Made by a program: the position numbers and the translations under genes. DNA of 64,000 bases from assembly GCF_943193195.1 (NCBI RefSeq), contig NZ_CALPDG010000004.1:62001-126000 (forward strand), read 5' to 3'. Below the pieces are notes generated by a model. It made no database searches, was not told where the DNA came from, and was given only the letters and a program-made list of their open reading frames with translations. The stretch comes from Mediterraneibacter agrestimuris (GTDB lineage Bacteria; Bacillota; Clostridia; Lachnospirales; Lachnospiraceae). Positions 36,971-48,100 of this stretch are shown here, one piece after another (the first letter of the stretch is position 1; each line of letters begins with the position of its first letter).

Positions 36971-38347
36971 ATGTATAAGATTGATTTTCAAAAGCCAATT
37001 CATATTCACTTTATCGGTATCGGCGGCATCAGTATGAGCGGTCTTGCAGAGATTTTATTAGAAGAAGGGTTTACCGTGTCCGGTTCCGATGCTAAGGAAT
37101 CCCCGCTTACCAAGAAGCTGGAGAAGCTCGGCGCCGCTGTTTTTTACGGACAAAAGGCGTCCAACATCATTGACGGCATTGACTGCGTTGTATATACAGC
37201 AGCCATCAACAGGGAAAATGCTGAACTGATTGAAGCAGTCGCAAAAAAAATACCAATGCTGACCCGCGCTGAACTTCTTGGACAATTGATGAAAAACTAT
37301 GCTGCTCCGATCGCTGTATCCGGTACCCACGGCAAGACTACGACTACTTCCATGCTGTCTCACGTCCTGCTGGCGGGTGATATGGATCCGACGATTTCTG
37401 TAGGCGGTATTTTACAGGCCATCGGCGGAAACATCCGTGTCGGACATTCCGAAACATTTATTACAGAAGCATGTGAATACACAAATAGTTTTTTAAATTT
37501 CTTTCCGAAAATCAGCATTATACTAAATATAGAAGAAGACCATCTGGATTTCTTCAAGGATTTGGAGGATATCCGACATTCTTTCCACCAGTTCGCTGAA
37601 CTGCTCCCGGCTGACGGCACGCTGATCATCAACAGCGACATCAAAGATTATGAAGATATCTGTAATGGACTGAACTGTAATATTGTTACCTGCGGTTCCT
37701 CCAGGGACTCTGATTACAGCTTTGCAAATGTACGCTTTAATGAAAAGGGGCTGGCATCCTTTGATTTGATCAAGTCCGGGGAATATGTAGACCGCATCAT
37801 TCTGTCTGTACCTGGCGACCACAATGTATCCAATGCTCTGACATCCATTGCGGCAGCAGAACTTGTTGGTATTTCAATGGATATCATAAAAAAAGGATTG
37901 CTCGCATTCACCGGAACAGACCGGCGCTTTGAATACAAGGGTATGATGAACGATACTACGATCATCGATGACTATGCGCACCATCCTACAGAGATTGCTG
38001 CTACGTTAAAGGCTGCAAAAAATTATCCTCACAATGAGTTGTGGTGTGTTTTCCAGCCTCATACTTATACAAGAACGAAAGCATTTTTCCGTGAATTTGC
38101 AGAGGCGCTTTCTCATACAGATCATCTGGTTCTTGCAGATATTTATGCAGCGCGGGAAACAGATACACTCGGAGTTTCCTCTAAGGATCTCGCCGCAGAA
38201 GTAGAAAAACTGGGAACAGACGCACATTATTTTGAAACCTTTGAGGAAATTGAGAACTTTTTAAAAGAAAATTGCTCTCCCGGAGATTTGTTGATAACTA
38301 TGGGAGCGGGAGATGTTGTAAACATTGGTGAAGATCTGCTAAAATAA
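36971..38347 (+). CDS. murC: UDP-N-acetylmuramate-L-alanine ligase
   Basis: A 458-residue Mur ligase that adds L-Ala to UDP-MurNAc in peptidoglycan synthesis. The UDP-binding start GIGGISMSGLAEILL (about 17-31), the ATP loop SGTHGKTTTTSML (about 117-129), NIEEDHLDFF, and the C-terminal DDYAHHPTEI are in order and intact. AAGGGA precedes the ATG. It is monocistronic, with a promoter about 80 bases upstream; the replication operon follows after its own promoter. Confidence 0.98.
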   Translation: MYKIDFQKPIHIHFIGIGGISMSGLAEILLEEGFTVSGSDAKESPLTKKLEKLGAAVFYGQKASNIIDGIDCVVYTAAINRENAELIEAVAKKIPMLTRAELLGQLMKNYAAPIAVSGTHGKTTTTSMLSHVLLAGDMDPTISVGGILQAIGGNIRVGHSETFITEACEYTNSFLNFFPKISIILNIEEDHLDFFKDLEDIRHSFHQFAELLPADGTLIINSDIKDYEDICNGLNCNIVTCGSSRDSDYSFANVRFNEKGLASFDLIKSGEYVDRIILSVPGDHNVSNALTSIAAAELVGISMDIIKKGLLAFTGTDRRFEYKGMMNDTTIIDDYAHHPTEIAATLKAAKNYPHNELWCVFQPHTYTRTKAFFREFAEALSHTDHLVLADIYAARETDTLGVSSKDLAAEVEKLGTDAHYFETFEEIENFLKENCSPGDLLITMGAGDVVNIGEDLLK

Positions 38348-38350
38348 AAG

Positions 38351-38368
38351 TTATACACATTTTCCACA
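38351..38368 (+). promoter_or_regulatory. Two adjacent DnaA-box-like 9-mers
   Basis: TTATACACA (38351-38359), a full match to TTATNCACA, is followed at once by TTTTCCACA (38360-38368), one change from TTATCCACA. Both lie in the same orientation, about 45 bases before the dnaD promoter and just after murC. Confidence 0.5.
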
Positions 38369-38412
38369 GCAAGTTCTCTAAAAAAAATGAACTCTTTCCC
38401 CAAAAAAGTGCT

Positions 38413-38468
38413 TTGTCAAAATATATTTAAATGCTATAATACCGTTACAGTTCTGGCAGAACTGTAAC
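38413..38468 (+). promoter_or_regulatory. Promoter and operator-like palindrome of dnaD-dnaI-prs
   Basis: TTGTCA (38413-38418) and TATAAT (38435-38440), 16 bases apart, form a good promoter. Three bases after it a perfect 11-bp inverted repeat, GTTACAGTTCT (38444-38454 and 38458-38468) with a 3-base centre, covers the expected transcription start. It can act as a DNA operator or as a 5' RNA hairpin. Confidence 0.65.
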
Positions 38469-38504
38469 ACACTGAAAGAAATGCACCAAGGGCGGAATGA
38501 GATT

Positions 38505-39617
38505 ATGAAAACATTAGAACTAAAAAATAAATACCAGATGAATACAACTCTGGTTTCCAACGAATTTATCGATCATTATATGAGCAAGGCAAACGGCGAG
38601 TTTGTTAAGGTTTATCTGTTTTTGCTCCGGCATCTGGATAATTCCGGCTCAACTCTCACCATTGCATCCATAGCAGACTGTCTGGATCATACAGAACGAG
38701 ATATCTTGCGTGCATTCCGGTACTGGGAATCCGAAGGGCTCTTAAGTCTGGAAAAAGACACTGACGGCAGAATTACCGGACTGGCTCTTGAGCATGTGTG
38801 TACAGATACTTCCTGTTCCAGGCCGGAGAGCAGCAGTTCCCTGGCAGGAACAGCCTCTGCCGTCAAAAGGACAGCGCCATCTTCAGGACATTTAGCGCCT
38901 TTGGGACAACCTCCTCTGGCATCTGCCCCAAAGACTGATATCGTTCCGGCTTCCCCTACGATCCCTTTAGATTCATTTAAGGCGCAAAAGGAATTGAAAT
39001 CTCTGCTCTTCATTGCAGAACAATATCTTGGTAAAACATTGACTAAGACAGACGTAGATGCCATCACATACTTTTATGACGGATTAGATATGCCTGCTGA
39101 TTTAATTGAATACCTGATTGAGTCCTGTGTTGAAAATGGACATCGGAATATTCATTATATCCAAAAAGTAGCGCTCTCCTGGTATGACGCAGGAATACGA
39201 ACTATTGACGCGGCAAAGAGCCGATCTCAATCTTATAACAAAAACTGTTATACCGTGCTGAATGCGTTCGGAATTAAGAACCGCGGGCCTGCAGATGCAG
39301 AGGTAGATTTTATCCGAAAATGGACTGATGAATTCGGTTTTACCCTGGATATTGTTCAGGAAGCATGCAGCAGAACAATATCGGCAACACATCAGCCGAG
39401 CTTTGAATACACAGACACAATTTTACAAAGATGGCTGCATGCCGGCGTACATACATTGGATGATATTACTGCATTAGATATTGCTTTCCAAAAAGATAAA
39501 CTATCCAAAAAAATGGTTTCTTCCCGTACTAAAACAACCGCTAAAAATCTAAATAATTTTGAGCGCCGCAGTTATGATATGGATTCACTGGAAGAACGTC
39601 TCTTAAACAGTAATTAG
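38505..39617 (+). CDS. dnaD: DnaD domain replication initiation protein
   Basis: A 370-residue protein. The N-terminal winged-helix part (about 10-100, VSNEFIDHYMSKANGEFVKV) is linked by a low-complexity Ser/Pro/Ala-rich stretch (about 110-160) to two DnaB_2/DnaD-type C-terminal domains, near 170-235 and 260-330. DnaD-like proteins help load the replicative helicase in Firmicutes. The start at 38505 (MKTLELKNKYQMNTT) is preferred over 38481. It is followed by the helicase-loader gene at 29 bases, so the two share a role. Confidence 0.9.
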   Translation: MKTLELKNKYQMNTTLVSNEFIDHYMSKANGEFVKVYLFLLRHLDNSGSTLTIASIADCLDHTERDILRAFRYWESEGLLSLEKDTDGRITGLALEHVCTDTSCSRPESSSSLAGTASAVKRTAPSSGHLAPLGQPPLASAPKTDIVPASPTIPLDSFKAQKELKSLLFIAEQYLGKTLTKTDVDAITYFYDGLDMPADLIEYLIESCVENGHRNIHYIQKVALSWYDAGIRTIDAAKSRSQSYNKNCYTVLNAFGIKNRGPADAEVDFIRKWTDEFGFTLDIVQEACSRTISATHQPSFEYTDTILQRWLHAGVHTLDDITALDIAFQKDKLSKKMVSSRTKTTAKNLNNFERRSYDMDSLEERLLNSN

Positions 39618-39646
39618 AACAAGCATCAGCAGAAGGAGTATTCCTC

Positions 39647-40648
39647 GTGGGATTAAAAAATTCACAATATCAGGAAATTATGAGAAGTTATGAGCAAAAG
39701 CAGTTCAGAAGCCATGATATCCTGACCAGACATTATAAAGAAGTATATGCAAAATTGCCGGAATTCCAGTCATTAGATGACTCTATCGGAATCCTCTCTG
39801 TTCAATATGGCAAAAAACTTTTGAACGGAGATAACAATGCAGTGGCTTCTCTCAAAGAAGAGCTGGCAATTTTAAGGAGCAGCAAGAAAGCCCTCCTTAA
39901 ATCTGCTGGTTTTCCTGCTGATTATCTGGAGCCCGTCTATGAGTGTCCTGACTGTAAAGATACCGGTTATATAAACGGCCGGAAATGTCATTGTTTTAAA
40001 AAAGCAGTCAGCAGGCTTTTGTATAGTCAGTCCAATCTGTGCGGAATATTGTCATTGGAGAATTTTGACACCTTTTCGTCAGATTATTATTCCCCTAATT
40101 TTATCGACCCTAAATCTGGACGAAGCGCCAGAGATATCATTGAAGACGCATTTCTCACATGCAAAGATTTTGTCCGCACATTTGGCAAGGAACATAAGAA
40201 TCTCTTTTTTTACGGAGATGTAGGTGTAGGCAAAACATTTCTTTCCAACTGTATTGCCAGAGATTTGATGGAAGCAGGCTTTTCTGTCCTGTACTTTTCT
40301 GCTCCGGCATTATTCAACATACTGGCTCAACATACATTTGATAAGAATAATATAGACGCACGGCATATGTACGAGTTTATTTATGACTGTGATTTATTGA
40401 TTATCGATGATCTGGGAACAGAGTATACGAACACTTTCGTATCCTCACAGTTTTTTTCCTGTATCAACGAACGGCTTTTGAGCAGACGTTCTACCGTCAT
40501 CTCAACAAACCTTTCTCTGGATTCCCTTGCGGATTTATATACCGAACGGGCATTTTCCAGAATTACCAGTAACTATATCTTGCTGAAACTAATCGGTGAT
40601 GATATCAGAATTAAAAAGAAATTGCAGAAAAAGGAGGAACAGCAGTAA
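39647..40648 (+). CDS. DnaI/DnaC-type helicase loader ATPase
   Basis: A 333-residue AAA+ ATPase. A Cys cluster (YECPDCKDTGY...CHCF, about 104-120) gives a zinc-binding N-terminal part; Walker A is GDVGVGKTF (about 185-193) and Walker B is LLIIDDLG. It loads the replicative helicase at the origin together with DnaD. It starts at GTG 39647, eight bases after GAAGGAG. Its stop overlaps the prs start (TAATG). It differs from IS21 IstB proteins by its context and zinc region. Confidence 0.92.
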   Translation: MGLKNSQYQEIMRSYEQKQFRSHDILTRHYKEVYAKLPEFQSLDDSIGILSVQYGKKLLNGDNNAVASLKEELAILRSSKKALLKSAGFPADYLEPVYECPDCKDTGYINGRKCHCFKKAVSRLLYSQSNLCGILSLENFDTFSSDYYSPNFIDPKSGRSARDIIEDAFLTCKDFVRTFGKEHKNLFFYGDVGVGKTFLSNCIARDLMEAGFSVLYFSAPALFNILAQHTFDKNNIDARHMYEFIYDCDLLIIDDLGTEYTNTFVSSQFFSCINERLLSRRSTVISTNLSLDSLADLYTERAFSRITSNYILLKLIGDDIRIKKKLQKKEEQQ

Positions 40649-41832
40649 TGTTGCGAAGAAGCGAACGTATTTTAGAGAACATTCCGGTAGGTGCATTGGG
40701 GCTTATCCCGATCACAGGATGTGAGGAGCTTGGCGCCAAGGTCAATGATTATCTTGTAAAATGGAGACAGGAAAGTGCACATCAATATAAAGATGATATT
40801 GTGTTCACAGGATATGTACAGGACAATTTTATTATTGATGCCAAAGTTCCGCGTTTCGGTTCTGGGGAAGCAAAAGGAATTATCGGAGAATCCGTCCGTG
40901 GAAAAGATGTCTACCTGATGGTTGACGTTCTGAATTATAACATTACATATTCATTATCCGGAAACATCAATCATATGTCTCCGGACGATCACTTCCAGAA
41001 TCTGAAGCGCATTATTGCGGCTGTAGGAGGCAAAGCAAGAAGAATCAATATTATCATGCCATTTCTCTATGAGAGCCGCCAGCACAAGCGCAGCAGCCGT
41101 GAATCTCTGGACTGCGCACTTGCCCTTCAGGAGCTGGTACGCATGGGCGCCGATAACATCATCACATTTGATGCCCACGATCCCCGTGTACAAAATGCAA
41201 TTCCTCTGAGCGGATTTGAAACAGTCACACCTGCTTATCAGTTTGTAAAAGGCTTGCTTCATACTGTAAAGGATCTTCAGATCGACAGCGGTCATATGAT
41301 GGTAATCAGCCCGGATGAAGGCGCTACTGCACGTGCAATCTACCTTGCCAACGTACTTGGGCTGGACATGGGTATGTTTTACAAACGCCGTGACTACACG
41401 CGTATCGTAGACGGACGGAATCCTATTGTAGCTCATGAGTTCCTTGGAAGTTCTGTAGAGGATAAGGATGTAATTATCATCGATGATATGATTTCTTCCG
41501 GAGACAGTATTTTAGATGTTGCAAAACAATTAAAGCAGCGTAACGCAAAAAGAATCTATGCCGCCGCTACTTTCGGATTGTTTACAAATGGTATGGACAA
41601 GTTCGACCAGGCTTATGAGGAAGGACTGTTAGACGGTATTCTGACAACCAATCTGATTTACCAGACCCCGAACCTTCTGTCCAAGCCTTATTATATCAAC
41701 TGTGATATGAGCAAATATATCGCATTGTTGATCGATACACTGAACCATGACGGCTCTATCAGTACGATTTTGAATCCGAATGAGAGAATACAGCATATTG
41801 TGGAGAAATATAAAAGTGGAGAAGCGGTATAA
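40648..41832 (+). CDS. prs: Ribose-phosphate pyrophosphokinase, long clostridial form
   Basis: A 394-residue enzyme that forms PRPP from ribose-5-phosphate and ATP, for nucleotide, His and Trp synthesis. The metal/ATP motif lies in FDAHDPRVQNAI and the PRPP-binding loop in DVIIIDDMISSGDSI. It is about 80 residues longer than typical Prs, with an N-terminal extension and inserted loops, as in some clostridia. It is coupled to the helicase-loader gene by a one-base overlap, linking nucleotide supply and replication. A bidirectional terminator follows. Confidence 0.93.
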   Translation: MLRRSERILENIPVGALGLIPITGCEELGAKVNDYLVKWRQESAHQYKDDIVFTGYVQDNFIIDAKVPRFGSGEAKGIIGESVRGKDVYLMVDVLNYNITYSLSGNINHMSPDDHFQNLKRIIAAVGGKARRINIIMPFLYESRQHKRSSRESLDCALALQELVRMGADNIITFDAHDPRVQNAIPLSGFETVTPAYQFVKGLLHTVKDLQIDSGHMMVISPDEGATARAIYLANVLGLDMGMFYKRRDYTRIVDGRNPIVAHEFLGSSVEDKDVIIIDDMISSGDSILDVAKQLKQRNAKRIYAAATFGLFTNGMDKFDQAYEEGLLDGILTTNLIYQTPNLLSKPYYINCDMSKYIALLIDTLNHDGSISTILNPNERIQHIVEKYKSGEAV

Positions 41833-41863
41833 AAACAGATATCATTGTTTGATCACATAAAAA

Positions 41864-41910
41864 AATAAGCTGTACAGTCATTCCTTTCTGGGAATTCTGT
41901 ACAGCTTATT
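41864..41910. terminator. Bidirectional terminator between prs and hppA
   Basis: AATAAGCTGTACAG at 41864 and its inverse ending at 41910 form a 14-bp outer stem with an inner ATTCC/GGAAT pair. A-runs and T-runs stand at both ends. It serves the convergent prs and hppA transcripts. Confidence 0.92.
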
Positions 41911-41917
41911 CTTACTC

Positions 41918-43900
41918 TTACAGTAAACCGCCGATTGATAAGAACAGCGGTGCGAATACGAGTGACACGATGGTCATCAGTTTGACCAGAATGTTGATAG
42001 ACGGTCCTGATGTATCTTTGAACGGATCGCCGACCGTATCGCCGACAACAGCCGCCTTGTGAGCTTCACTGCCCTTTCCGCCGTGATGTCCTGTCTCAAT
42101 ATATTTCTTTGCATTGTCCCATGCTCCTCCGGCATTGGACATGAAAATCGCCATCAGTACACCTGTTACAAGTGCACCTGCCAACAATCCGCCCAGAGCA
42201 TCTACACCAAGCACCACACCAACAAGCACAGGAACAACGACTGCCATCAGCCCCGGCATAAGCATCTCGTGAAGAGCCGCTGTTGTAGAAATGGCTACAC
42301 AAGATGTATAATCCGGCTTATCTTCGCCCTTCATGATACCCGGTTTTTCACGGAACTGACGTCTTACTTCCTCAATCATCTTATAAGCCGCTTTGGATAC
42401 AGAATCCATTGTAAATGCAGAGAAGAGGAATGTCAGCATACCGCCGATAAAGATACCGATAATCACTTTATGATCAAGCAAATTGATCGCATCTAATTTT
42501 ACAGCCTCTGCATAAGATACAAACAATGCCAACGCTGTCAGAGCTGCTGAGCCGATTGCAAATCCTTTTCCCATAGCCGCTGTTGTATTTCCTACAGAAT
42601 CAAGCTTATCTGTAATCTCACGGACAGATTCATCCAAACCGGACATTTCTGCAATACCGCCTGCGTTATCCGCAATCGGACCATAAGCGTCAACAGCTAC
42701 TGTAATACCTGTTGTAGAAAGCATACCAACGGCTGCTAATGCGATACCGTACAGACCATTTGCCTGGAACGCAATGAAGATTCCAAGACAAATGAGGAGC
42801 AGCGGAATAGCTGTTGATTCCATACCGACTGCTACACCACTGATAATTGTAGTTGCCGGACCTGTCTCGGACTGTTCTCCAATCTTTTTTACCGGTTTAA
42901 AATCAGCAGATGTATAATACTCCGTAACATTACCGATGATCACACCTACAACCAGTCCTGCAATTACTGCGATCGCAGCCTTCATATCTCCAAAAATCAC
43001 CTGACTGAGCCCAAGTGAAGAAAGAATAACCAGTGCAGCAGATACATAGCTTCCTCTTGTTAGCGCCTTCTGCGGATTTGAACTCTCATCTCCTTTTACG
43101 AAGAAAGTAGCAATGATAGAAGCAGCCAGACCACATGCCGCAATTGCCAGCGGGTAGAGTACACCTGCCGCTGCCGCTGCAACTGCTCCAAGTGTGAGTG
43201 CAGATACGAGAGAGCCAACATAAGATTCAAACAAATCAGCTCCCATACCGGCTACGTCACCGACGTTGTCTCCTACATTATCAGCAATTACTGCTGGATT
43301 ACGCGGATCATCCTCCGGGATACCTGCCTCTACCTTACCAACAAGATCAGCTCCTACGTCTGCTGCTTTTGTATAAATACCGCCGCCCACACGTGCAAAC
43401 AATGCGATAGAAGAAGCACCAAGGCTGAATCCCGACAATACTTCAACATTCTTTGTCAATATGTATACAACGCTCACACCGAGAGCTCCCAGACCGGCAA
43501 CACACATTCCCATAACAGCTCCTCCGGAAAATGCAATTGAAAGTGCCTTGTTCATACCGCTTTCTTTCGCTGCATTAGCAGTTCTTACATTTGCCTTCGT
43601 TGCAACTGTCATACCACAGTATCCCGCAATCGTAGAAAACAACGCCCCGATCACAAAACAGATTGCTGTTATCCAGCTTCCAATGCCAATACCGATCAAT
43701 ACAAATAACACCGCCACGAAAATTACAAGAATCTTATATTCTGCTGTCAGAAATGCTCTTGCCCCCTCTGCGATAGCTCCTGCAATCTCCTTCATCTTGT
43801 CTGTTCCCGCATCCTGCCTATTGACTTTAAGCGCAAGATACGCCGCGAATGCAAGCGCCAACAATGCCGCTGCCGGAACAAATACCATCCACTTTTCCAT
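41918..43900 (-). CDS. hppA: Membrane-bound pyrophosphatase, K+-dependent type
   Basis: A 660-residue ion pump with about 16 membrane helices that couples pyrophosphate hydrolysis to export of H+ or Na+. The catalytic [19 protein letters not shown] and the C-terminal [15 protein letters not shown] motifs are intact. [11 protein letters not shown] carries Ala at the position that marks K+-dependent members. The pumped ion (H+, Na+ or both) cannot be settled by eye. The start at 43900 follows AGGAGG. Promoter at 44020-44048. Confidence 0.97.
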   Translation of the reverse strand: MEKWMVFVPAAALLALAFAAYLALKVNRQDAGTDKMKEIAGAIAEGARAFLTAEYKILVIFVAVLFVLIGIGIGSWITAICFVIGALFSTIAGYCGMTVATKANVRTANAAKESGMNKALSIAFSGGAVMGMCVAGLGALGVSVVYILTKNVEVLSGFSLGASSIALFARVGGGIYTKAADVGADLVGKVEAGIPEDDPRNPAVIADNVGDNVGDVAGMGADLFESYVGSLVSALTLGAVAAAAAGVLYPLAIAACGLAASIIATFFVKGDESSNPQKALTRGSYVSAALVILSSLGLSQVIFGDMKAAIAVIAGLVVGVIIGNVTEYYTSADFKPVKKIGEQSETGPATTIISGVAVGMESTAIPLLLICLGIFIAFQANGLYGIALAAVGMLSTTGITVAVDAYGPIADNAGGIAEMSGLDESVREITDKLDSVGNTTAAMGKGFAIGSAALTALALFVSYAEAVKLDAINLLDHKVIIGIFIGGMLTFLFSAFTMDSVSKAAYKMIEEVRRQFREKPGIMKGEDKPDYTSCVAISTTAALHEMLMPGLMAVVVPVLVGVVLGVDALGGLLAGALVTGVLMAIFMSNAGGAWDNAKKYIETGHHGGKGSEAHKAAVVGDTVGDPFKDTSGPSINILVKLMTIVSLVFAPLFLSIGGLL

Positions 43901-44019
43901 GTGTTTCATCCTCCTGAAAATAAATAATCCCTTTGCCGTCTCTGTCGCACATTCTCTTGTGCTTTTGGACGTGAAAGAAAACCTACGTCAATAACACGAA
44001 GCTCTCTCAACTGTTACTC

Positions 44020-44048
44020 ATTATACCCTCCACTGGAATATTTTGCAA
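44020..44048 (-). promoter_or_regulatory. Promoter of hppA
   Basis: On the minus strand TTGCAA (44048-44043), 17 bases and TATAAT (44025-44020). It is about 120 bases upstream of the hppA start. Confidence 0.7.
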
Positions 44049-44271
44049 GTATAAAATACTAAACCTTCATTTTTTACATGATCTTTTTTTGTACCATAAT
44101 ATAAACCCTTATTTTTATTGATGCAAACTTATTTTCTAAATCTTTTTTAGATATTCTGATGATTTTTCAGTATATTTTCAAATTCATTTTCTAAGATACT
44201 TTTACAGAATTTACGGCATATGTTACTCCTATGCCAAACTATCACAACGGTTACACTGTTCTCCTTACAAT

Positions 44272-44324
44272 AAAAAACAGAACTCCTCGTTTTCATCTCG
44301 AGAAAACGATACAGTTCTGTTTTT
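44272..44324 (-). terminator. Terminator after rpoC
   Basis: About 55 bases after rpoC a long stem built from ACAGAACTG/CAGTTCTGT-type outer arms and CGTTTTC/GAAAACG inner arms ends with a T-run on both strands. It closes the rpoBC transcript. Confidence 0.9.
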
Positions 44325-44378
44325 CACTTTAAATAATAATTCTGCTATTCAGAGCAGCAATTCTGTTTCAGTTCTACA

Positions 44379-47300
44379 TTATTCTTCCGCCAAAACTGCC
44401 TCTTCCTGCACTTCTGTCTCTGCGGTCATAACATCCTCTGTGCCTTCAGTTATATTTTCCGCAGTCTCGACAGATGTCTCATCCGCCTCTGCTGATATCT
44501 CATCCAGCTCTTCCAGTTCCTCTTCCATTGCCCGGAAATCAGTATTAAGGCTAACGTCACGGTATTTCTTCATACCTGTACCTGCCGGAATATGTTTACC
44601 GATAATAACATTTTCCTTCAGACCGATCAAATGGTCAACCTTACCCTTGATCGCAGCCTCTGTCAGTACCTTTGTAGTCTCCTGGAAGGAAGCTGCTGAC
44701 AAGAAGGATTCTGTTGCCAGAGAAGCTTTGGTAATACCAAGCATGATCTGCTCGCCTGTTGCCGGTTCTTTCTCCTCTGCAATCAACTGTTCGTTAACTT
44801 CATTGAATTCCAGTACATCCACCATACTGCCCGGAAGAAATTCTGTATCTCCGTTTTCCTCGATACGAATCTTCTTCAACATCTGATGCACGATCACTTC
44901 AATATGTTTGTCATTGATTTCTACACCTTGCAGACGGTATACTCGCTGAACCTCGCGGAGCAGGTAATCCTGTGCAGCACGCAGTCCCTTAATTTTCAGG
45001 ATATCATGCGGATTTACACTACCCTCTGTCAGCTCATCTCCGGCTTCAAGCACCTGTCCGTCCTGTACCTTAATACGGGAACCGTACGGAATCAGGTATG
45101 CCTTAGATTCTCCGGTCTGATCATTTGTCACAATAACCTCGCGCTTTTTCTTCGTATCACTGAGCGTTGCAATTCCTGCAAATTCTGTAATAATTGCAAG
45201 CCCCTTCGGCTTTCTTGCCTCAAACAACTCTTCGACACGGGGAAGACCCTGTGTGATATCGTCTCCGGCAACTCCTCCTGTATGGAAGGTACGCATGGTC
45301 AGCTGTGTACCCGGCTCACCGATAGACTGTGCAGCGATAATTCCAACTGCTTCTCCAACCTGTACAGCTTCTCCGGTTGCCATGTTCGCACCGTAACATT
45401 TCGCACACACACCATTCTTGCAGGTACATGTAAGAATAGTACGAATCTTTACTGTCTCCAGCGGGTTACCATTATGATCCACACCCTTTTTCATAACCTT
45501 CTCGGCACGTCTCGGGGTAATCATATGGTTTGCTTTTACAATTACATTACCGTTCTTATCCTTGATGTCCTCACAAGAGAAACGTCCTGTAATACGCTCT
45601 TGAAGACTCTCAATCTCTTCATTTCCGTCCATAAATGCTTTTACATACATTCCCGGAATCTCTTTACCTGTTCCCTCCACGCAGTCACTGTCATGAATGA
45701 TCAGTTCCTGTGAAACATCTACCAGACGTCTTGTCAGGTAACCGGAATCGGCTGTACGAAGCGCCGTATCAGAAAGTCCCTTACGAGCTCCGTGGGCAGA
45801 CATGAAATACTCCAGTACGTCCAGTCCCTCACGGAAATTAGACTTGATCGGCAACTCAATAGTACGACCGGTCGTATCTGCCATCAATCCACGCATTCCG
45901 GCAAGCTGTTTGATCTGCTTGTCAGAACCACGGGCTCCAGAATCTGCCATCATGAAGATATTGTTGTACTTATCCAGACCGGAAAGCAGCGCTTCCGTCA
46001 ATTTATCGTCAGTGTTCTTCCAGGTTTCAACAACCTCTTTGTAACGCTCTTCCTCAGTAATCAGACCACGCTTGTAGTTCTTTGCAATCTTATCTACTGT
46101 GTCCTGCGCCTCTTGAATCATCTGTGGTTTCTGAGGCGGTACTGTCATATCAGAAATCGATACGGTCATTGCAGCCCTTGTAGAATACCTATATCCGATT
46201 GCCTTAACATCATCCAGCACCTCTGCGGTCTGTGTTGCACCGTGTGTATTGATAACTTTCTCAAGAATCTGCTTTAACTGCTTCTTTCCCACATGGAAAT
46301 CCACTTCCAGTTTCAGCTCATTTCCCTCTTCCTCACGGTCTACAAAGCCAAGATCTTGCGGAATAATCTCATTAAACAAAAGTCGTCCCAGTGTGGCGTC
46401 AATCACACCTGACTTCTCTGTTCCGTCTGCCAGCATCTTGCTGACACGGACCTTAATCTTAGAATGGAGCGTGATATATCCGTTTTCATAAGCCAAAATC
46501 GCTTCATTCGGGTTCTTGAAAAACATACCCTCGCCCTTAACTCCCGGTCTCTCCTGTGTCAGATAGTAGATACCTAGAACCATATCCTGTGAAGGAACAG
46601 CCACCGGACCGCCGTCAGATGGTTTCAGCAAGTTGTTCGGTGAAAGAAGCAAGAAACGGCACTCTGCCTGCGCTTCTACAGACAACGGTACGTGAACCGC
46701 CATCTGGTCACCATCGAAATCGGCATTGTATGCAGCACATACAAGCGGATGCAGCTTGATTGCTTTACCCTCTACCAAAATCGGCTCAAATGCCTGAATA
46801 CCAAGTCTGTGCAGCGTGGGGGCACGGTTCAGCATAACCGGATGCTCTTTAATCACTTCTTCGAGCACATCCCATACCTCCGGCTGGAGTCTTTCTACCA
46901 TCTTCTTTGCATTCTTAATGTTGTGCGCCGTACCATTTGCCACAAGCTCCTTCATAACAAATGGCTTAAACAGCTCGATCGCCATCTCCTTGGGAAGTCC
47001 GCACTGATAAATCCTCAGCTCCGGTCCAACTACGATAACAGAACGCCCTGAATAGTCAACACGCTTTCCAAGCAAGTTCTGGCGGAAACGTCCGGACTTA
47101 CCTTTGAGCATATCTGACAGAGATTTCAGTGCCCTGTTTCCAGGTCCCGTTACCGGACGGCCGCGGCGGCCATTATCGATCAGCGCGTCAACAGCTTCCT
47201 GAAGCATTCGTTTCTCATTACGTACAATAATATCCGGTGCGCCCAGTTCAAGAAGTCTCTTCAGACGGTTGTTACGGTTGATGATTCTTCTATACAGATC

Positions 47301-48086
47301 ATTTAAGTCGGATGTTGCAAAACGTCCTCCGTCCAACTGTACCATCGGACGAAGATCCGGCGGAATGACAGGAATCGCATTCAGGATCATCCACTCTGGT
47401 TTGTTGCCAGACTCTCGAAATGCCTCTACAACTTCCAGACGTTTTACGATTCTTGCACGCTTCTGTCCGGTAGAATTCTCCAAAGCCCCCTGAAGTTCAT
47501 TATAGTCCTTCTCCAGATCAATTGCCTGCAGAAGCTCCTGAATGGCCTCAGCTCCCATTCCCACACGGAAGCCCTTGCCCCATTTTTCTCTTTCCTCCTG
47601 ATACTCCGCCTCAGAAAGCACTTGTTTGTACTGTAGTCCTGTCTCGCCTGCATCCAGTACGATATAGGAAGCAAAGTACAGTACTCTCTCCAGCGTTCTC
47701 GGAGAAATGTCCAGAATCAGTCCCATACGGCTCGGAATCCCCTTAAAATACCAGATATGGGAAACCGGAGCAGCCAAAGCGATATGTCCCATACGCTCAC
47801 GGCGTACGCTTGCCTTTGTAACTTCAACGCCGCAGCGGTCGCAGACTACGCCTTTGTAACGGATTTTCTTATATTTTCCACAATGACACTCCCAGTCTTT
47901 GCTCGGTCCGAAGATTTTTTCACAGAAAAGACCGTCTTTTTCCGGTTTCAGCGTTCTATAGTTGATGGTCTCCGGCTTGGTAACCTCGCCTCTTGACCAT
48001 TCCATAATCTTCTCCGGTGAAGCCAGACCGATTTTGATCGCATCAAATGTTAACTGCTGATTTTGTTGTTCATTGTTATTTGACAT
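44379..48086 (-). CDS. rpoC: RNA polymerase beta' subunit
   Basis: A 1,235-residue protein. The zinc-binding N-terminal cluster [19 protein letters not shown], the catalytic NADFDGDQM (three metal-binding Asp), the bridge/trigger region ([20 protein letters not shown]) and the second Cys cluster ([13 protein letters not shown]) are in order. The acidic C-terminal tail of about 60 residues is Glu-rich. It starts 14 bases after rpoB with AGGAGG upstream. The last gene of the cluster. Confidence 0.99.
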   Translation of the reverse strand: MSNNNEQQNQQLTFDAIKIGLASPEKIMEWSRGEVTKPETINYRTLKPEKDGLFCEKIFGPSKDWECHCGKYKKIRYKGVVCDRCGVEVTKASVRRERMGHIALAAPVSHIWYFKGIPSRMGLILDISPRTLERVLYFASYIVLDAGETGLQYKQVLSEAEYQEEREKWGKGFRVGMGAEAIQELLQAIDLEKDYNELQGALENSTGQKRARIVKRLEVVEAFRESGNKPEWMILNAIPVIPPDLRPMVQLDGGRFATSDLNDLYRRIINRNNRLKRLLELGAPDIIVRNEKRMLQEAVDALIDNGRRGRPVTGPGNRALKSLSDMLKGKSGRFRQNLLGKRVDYSGRSVIVVGPELRIYQCGLPKEMAIELFKPFVMKELVANGTAHNIKNAKKMVERLQPEVWDVLEEVIKEHPVMLNRAPTLHRLGIQAFEPILVEGKAIKLHPLVCAAYNADFDGDQMAVHVPLSVEAQAECRFLLLSPNNLLKPSDGGPVAVPSQDMVLGIYYLTQERPGVKGEGMFFKNPNEAILAYENGYITLHSKIKVRVSKMLADGTEKSGVIDATLGRLLFNEIIPQDLGFVDREEEGNELKLEVDFHVGKKQLKQILEKVINTHGATQTAEVLDDVKAIGYRYSTRAAMTVSISDMTVPPQKPQMIQEAQDTVDKIAKNYKRGLITEEERYKEVVETWKNTDDKLTEALLSGLDKYNNIFMMADSGARGSDKQIKQLAGMRGLMADTTGRTIELPIKSNFREGLDVLEYFMSAHGARKGLSDTALRTADSGYLTRRLVDVSQELIIHDSDCVEGTGKEIPGMYVKAFMDGNEEIESLQERITGRFSCEDIKDKNGNVIVKANHMITPRRAEKVMKKGVDHNGNPLETVKIRTILTCTCKNGVCAKCYGANMATGEAVQVGEAVGIIAAQSIGEPGTQLTMRTFHTGGVAGDDITQGLPRVEELFEARKPKGLAIITEFAGIATLSDTKKKREVIVTNDQTGESKAYLIPYGSRIKVQDGQVLEAGDELTEGSVNPHDILKIKGLRAAQDYLLREVQRVYRLQGVEINDKHIEVIVHQMLKKIRIEENGDTEFLPGSMVDVLEFNEVNEQLIAEEKEPATGEQIMLGITKASLATESFLSAASFQETTKVLTEAAIKGKVDHLIGLKENVIIGKHIPAGTGMKKYRDVSLNTDFRAMEEELEELDEISAEADETSVETAENITEGTEDVMTAETEVQEEAVLAEE

Positions 48087-48100
48087 AGAATTGGCTCCTC

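Larger units (their letters stand above)
43901..44378 (-). other. hppA-rpoC spacer
   Basis: This 478-base region holds the hppA promoter at 44020-44048 with a leader of about 115 bases, then an AT-rich stretch (44049-44271) without gene or clear motif. The rpoC terminator at 44272-44324 and a weaker GCTGCTC/GAATAGC-type hairpin near 44340-44365 follow. No known riboswitch was recognised in the hppA leader. Confidence 0.6.

Noticed and set aside
39647-40648. IS21-type IstB ATPase and hence an insertion sequence
   Set aside because: No istA-like transposase or terminal repeats; the zinc cluster and the dnaD and prs neighbours fit a DnaI-type helicase loader.
43901-44020. Fluoride or other riboswitch before hppA
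   Set aside because: The leader has no match to known conserved cores that could be recognised by eye.
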